Shown here: one piece after another, positions 5,530-6,288 of the stretch
How the letters are laid out: the number at the start of each line of letters is the position of its first letter
How positions within the stretch are numbered: the first letter of the stretch is position 1
From: JBCDIQ01 sp039024295
Lineage (GTDB): Bacteria; Bacteroidota; Bacteroidia; J057
Reading direction: 5' to 3'
Assembly: GCA_039024295.1 (NCBI GenBank)
Contig: JBCDIQ010000343.1
Location: 1 to 6,288 of the forward strand
Length of the DNA stretch: 6,288 bases
Made by a program: the position numbers and the translations under genes
The notes under the pieces: model-generated
Databases searched by the model: none
Told to the model about the DNA's origin: nothing
The model's input: only the letters and a program-made list of their open reading frames with translations

Positions 5530-6288
5530 ATGCGAATTGCAGGATTAGGGTCTTTTCTTTTCTGGTGGTGGCTGATTCTCCTACCCCTCCTAGGGCAAAA
5601 CCTGAGTGGAAAATGGAGTGGAACGCTGACGCAGGAAAACGGAGGTCCATATCCTGAATATTTTTTTGTCATGGAACTGGAAGATCGCAATGGAAACATT
5701 ACCGGATACACAGAAATCTACATAGACGAAGAGCGAGCACGGTTCCAACTTACCGGAACCTTTGATGGAAAAATTTTTTCCTTCAAAGAATCCCGACTAT
5801 TGGAAGAGAAGACAAGTTCTCCCAGACTAGAATGGTGCCTGAAAAAGGGCCGATTGGTATGGCTCCCACAAGGTGCCCACGAACTGATGCAGGGCCTTTG
5901 GGAAGGCCGAAGCCTGATTTCGGGCCCATGCGTACCAGGAGCTATTTACCTTAAACGAAAAAGTCCCCAGCAGCCCGCTCCCAACCAAGCCCGGGGAGCT
6001 ACAGCCAAAAGAGTGGTACAGGAGGCCAATCAAGTAAAGCAAATTGGGGACAGAAAAATAAAAGAGGGGAATGCTTTTGAGGTCAGTTCTAACCAGTTGG
6101 TGTTGAACATTTTCGATCACCAAAAAGAAGATGAGGATATCGTATCCCTTTACCTGGATGGTAAAAGAATCCTAAAGGAGCATAAACTTTCCAGTAAACC
6201 CTTTCGCTTGAAAATCAACCTTGATCCAGGCATACAAAACCACCACCTAATCCTGTATGCCGAAGACCTGGGAAAGGTTCCCCCCAAT
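5530..6288 (+). CDS. Secreted protein of unknown function, 3'-truncated by the window edge
   Basis: From the ATG at 5530 the frame stays open for 253 codons to the last base, so the gene continues past the window. An N-terminal signal peptide is clear: MRIAGLGSFLFWWWLILLPLLGQ, with likely processing around residues 22-23; the WWW run is unusual. Residues 24 to about 143 (beginning NLSGKWSGTLTQ) look like a beta-rich, barrel- or lipocalin-like unit of extracytoplasmic proteins. A linker rich in Q, P, A and K follows (about 144-180). The C-terminal part has NQLVLNIFDHQKEDEDIVSLYLDGKRIL and then LDPGIQNHHLILYAEDLGKVPPN, a pattern I know from exported Bacteroidota proteins, in which it usually continues with a final strand pair. 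AAGG at 5522-5525 is a modest ribosome-binding match. There is no assigned function; surface or periplasmic location is inference. Confidence 0.8.
   Translation, partial: MRIAGLGSFLFWWWLILLPLLGQNLSGKWSGTLTQENGGPYPEYFFVMELEDRNGNITGYTEIYIDEERARFQLTGTFDGKIFSFKESRLLEEKTSSPRLEWCLKKGRLVWLPQGAHELMQGLWEGRSLISGPCVPGAIYLKRKSPQQPAPNQARGATAKRVVQEANQVKQIGDRKIKEGNAFEVSSNQLVLNIFDHQKEDEDIVSLYLDGKRILKEHKLSSKPFRLKINLDPGIQNHHLILYAEDLGKVPPN

Noticed and set aside
5827..6123. Minus-strand open frame of 98 codons near the right end
   Set aside because: It is antisense to the secreted-protein frame, which has a signal peptide and stays open for 253 codons.

Overview
This window reads as an ordinary chromosomal stretch from a member of the Bacteroidota. 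The protein sequences look like Saprospiria or Cytophagia, but the exact lineage is my inference. The main reasons are promoter boxes of the Bacteroidota type (TTG, 19-20 bases, TAnnTTTG), starts with little or no Shine-Dalgarno sequence, and gene products familiar from this phylum: a YdeI/DUF1801 protein with an N-terminal cysteine motif, a SPOR-like secreted protein and a secreted protein with a C-terminal beta-type domain. I see no RNA gene, CRISPR array, insertion sequence or phage gene.

Layout. Positions 1-411 (+) are the 3' part of an unrecognised gene that enters from the left edge. Its stop overlaps the start of a DUF1801/YdeI-like gene (408-1046, +). That gene converges, with a 7-base gap, on a three-gene catabolic operon on the minus strand (3976 down to 1054). 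In transcription order the operon is paaH (3-hydroxyacyl-CoA dehydrogenase), paaI (hotdog thioesterase, overlapping the end of paaH by 14 bases) and paaJ/pcaF (3-oxoadipyl-CoA thiolase). A good promoter lies just upstream of paaH at 4000-4029. The 114-base gap between paaI and paaJ holds a cluster of perfect hairpins.

Right of the operon, a secreted SPOR-like protein gene (4624-4052, -) is divergent from trmH (4736-5437, +), which encodes a SPOUT-family tRNA ribose methyltransferase. The last gene (5530 to the right edge, +) encodes a secreted protein of unknown role and is cut by the window end.

How the genes work together. PaaH and PaaJ would carry out the last two steps of phenylacetate degradation: 3-hydroxyadipyl-CoA to 3-oxoadipyl-CoA, then to succinyl-CoA plus acetyl-CoA. 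PaaI would release CoA from stalled intermediates. The ring-opening genes (paaABCDE, paaG, paaZ) and the ligase paaK are not in the window, so the operon could also serve general beta-oxidation or dicarboxylate breakdown. The flanking genes have no clear link to this pathway. I found no convincing new biological system. The most interesting non-coding structure is the tandem hairpin pair inside the paa operon.
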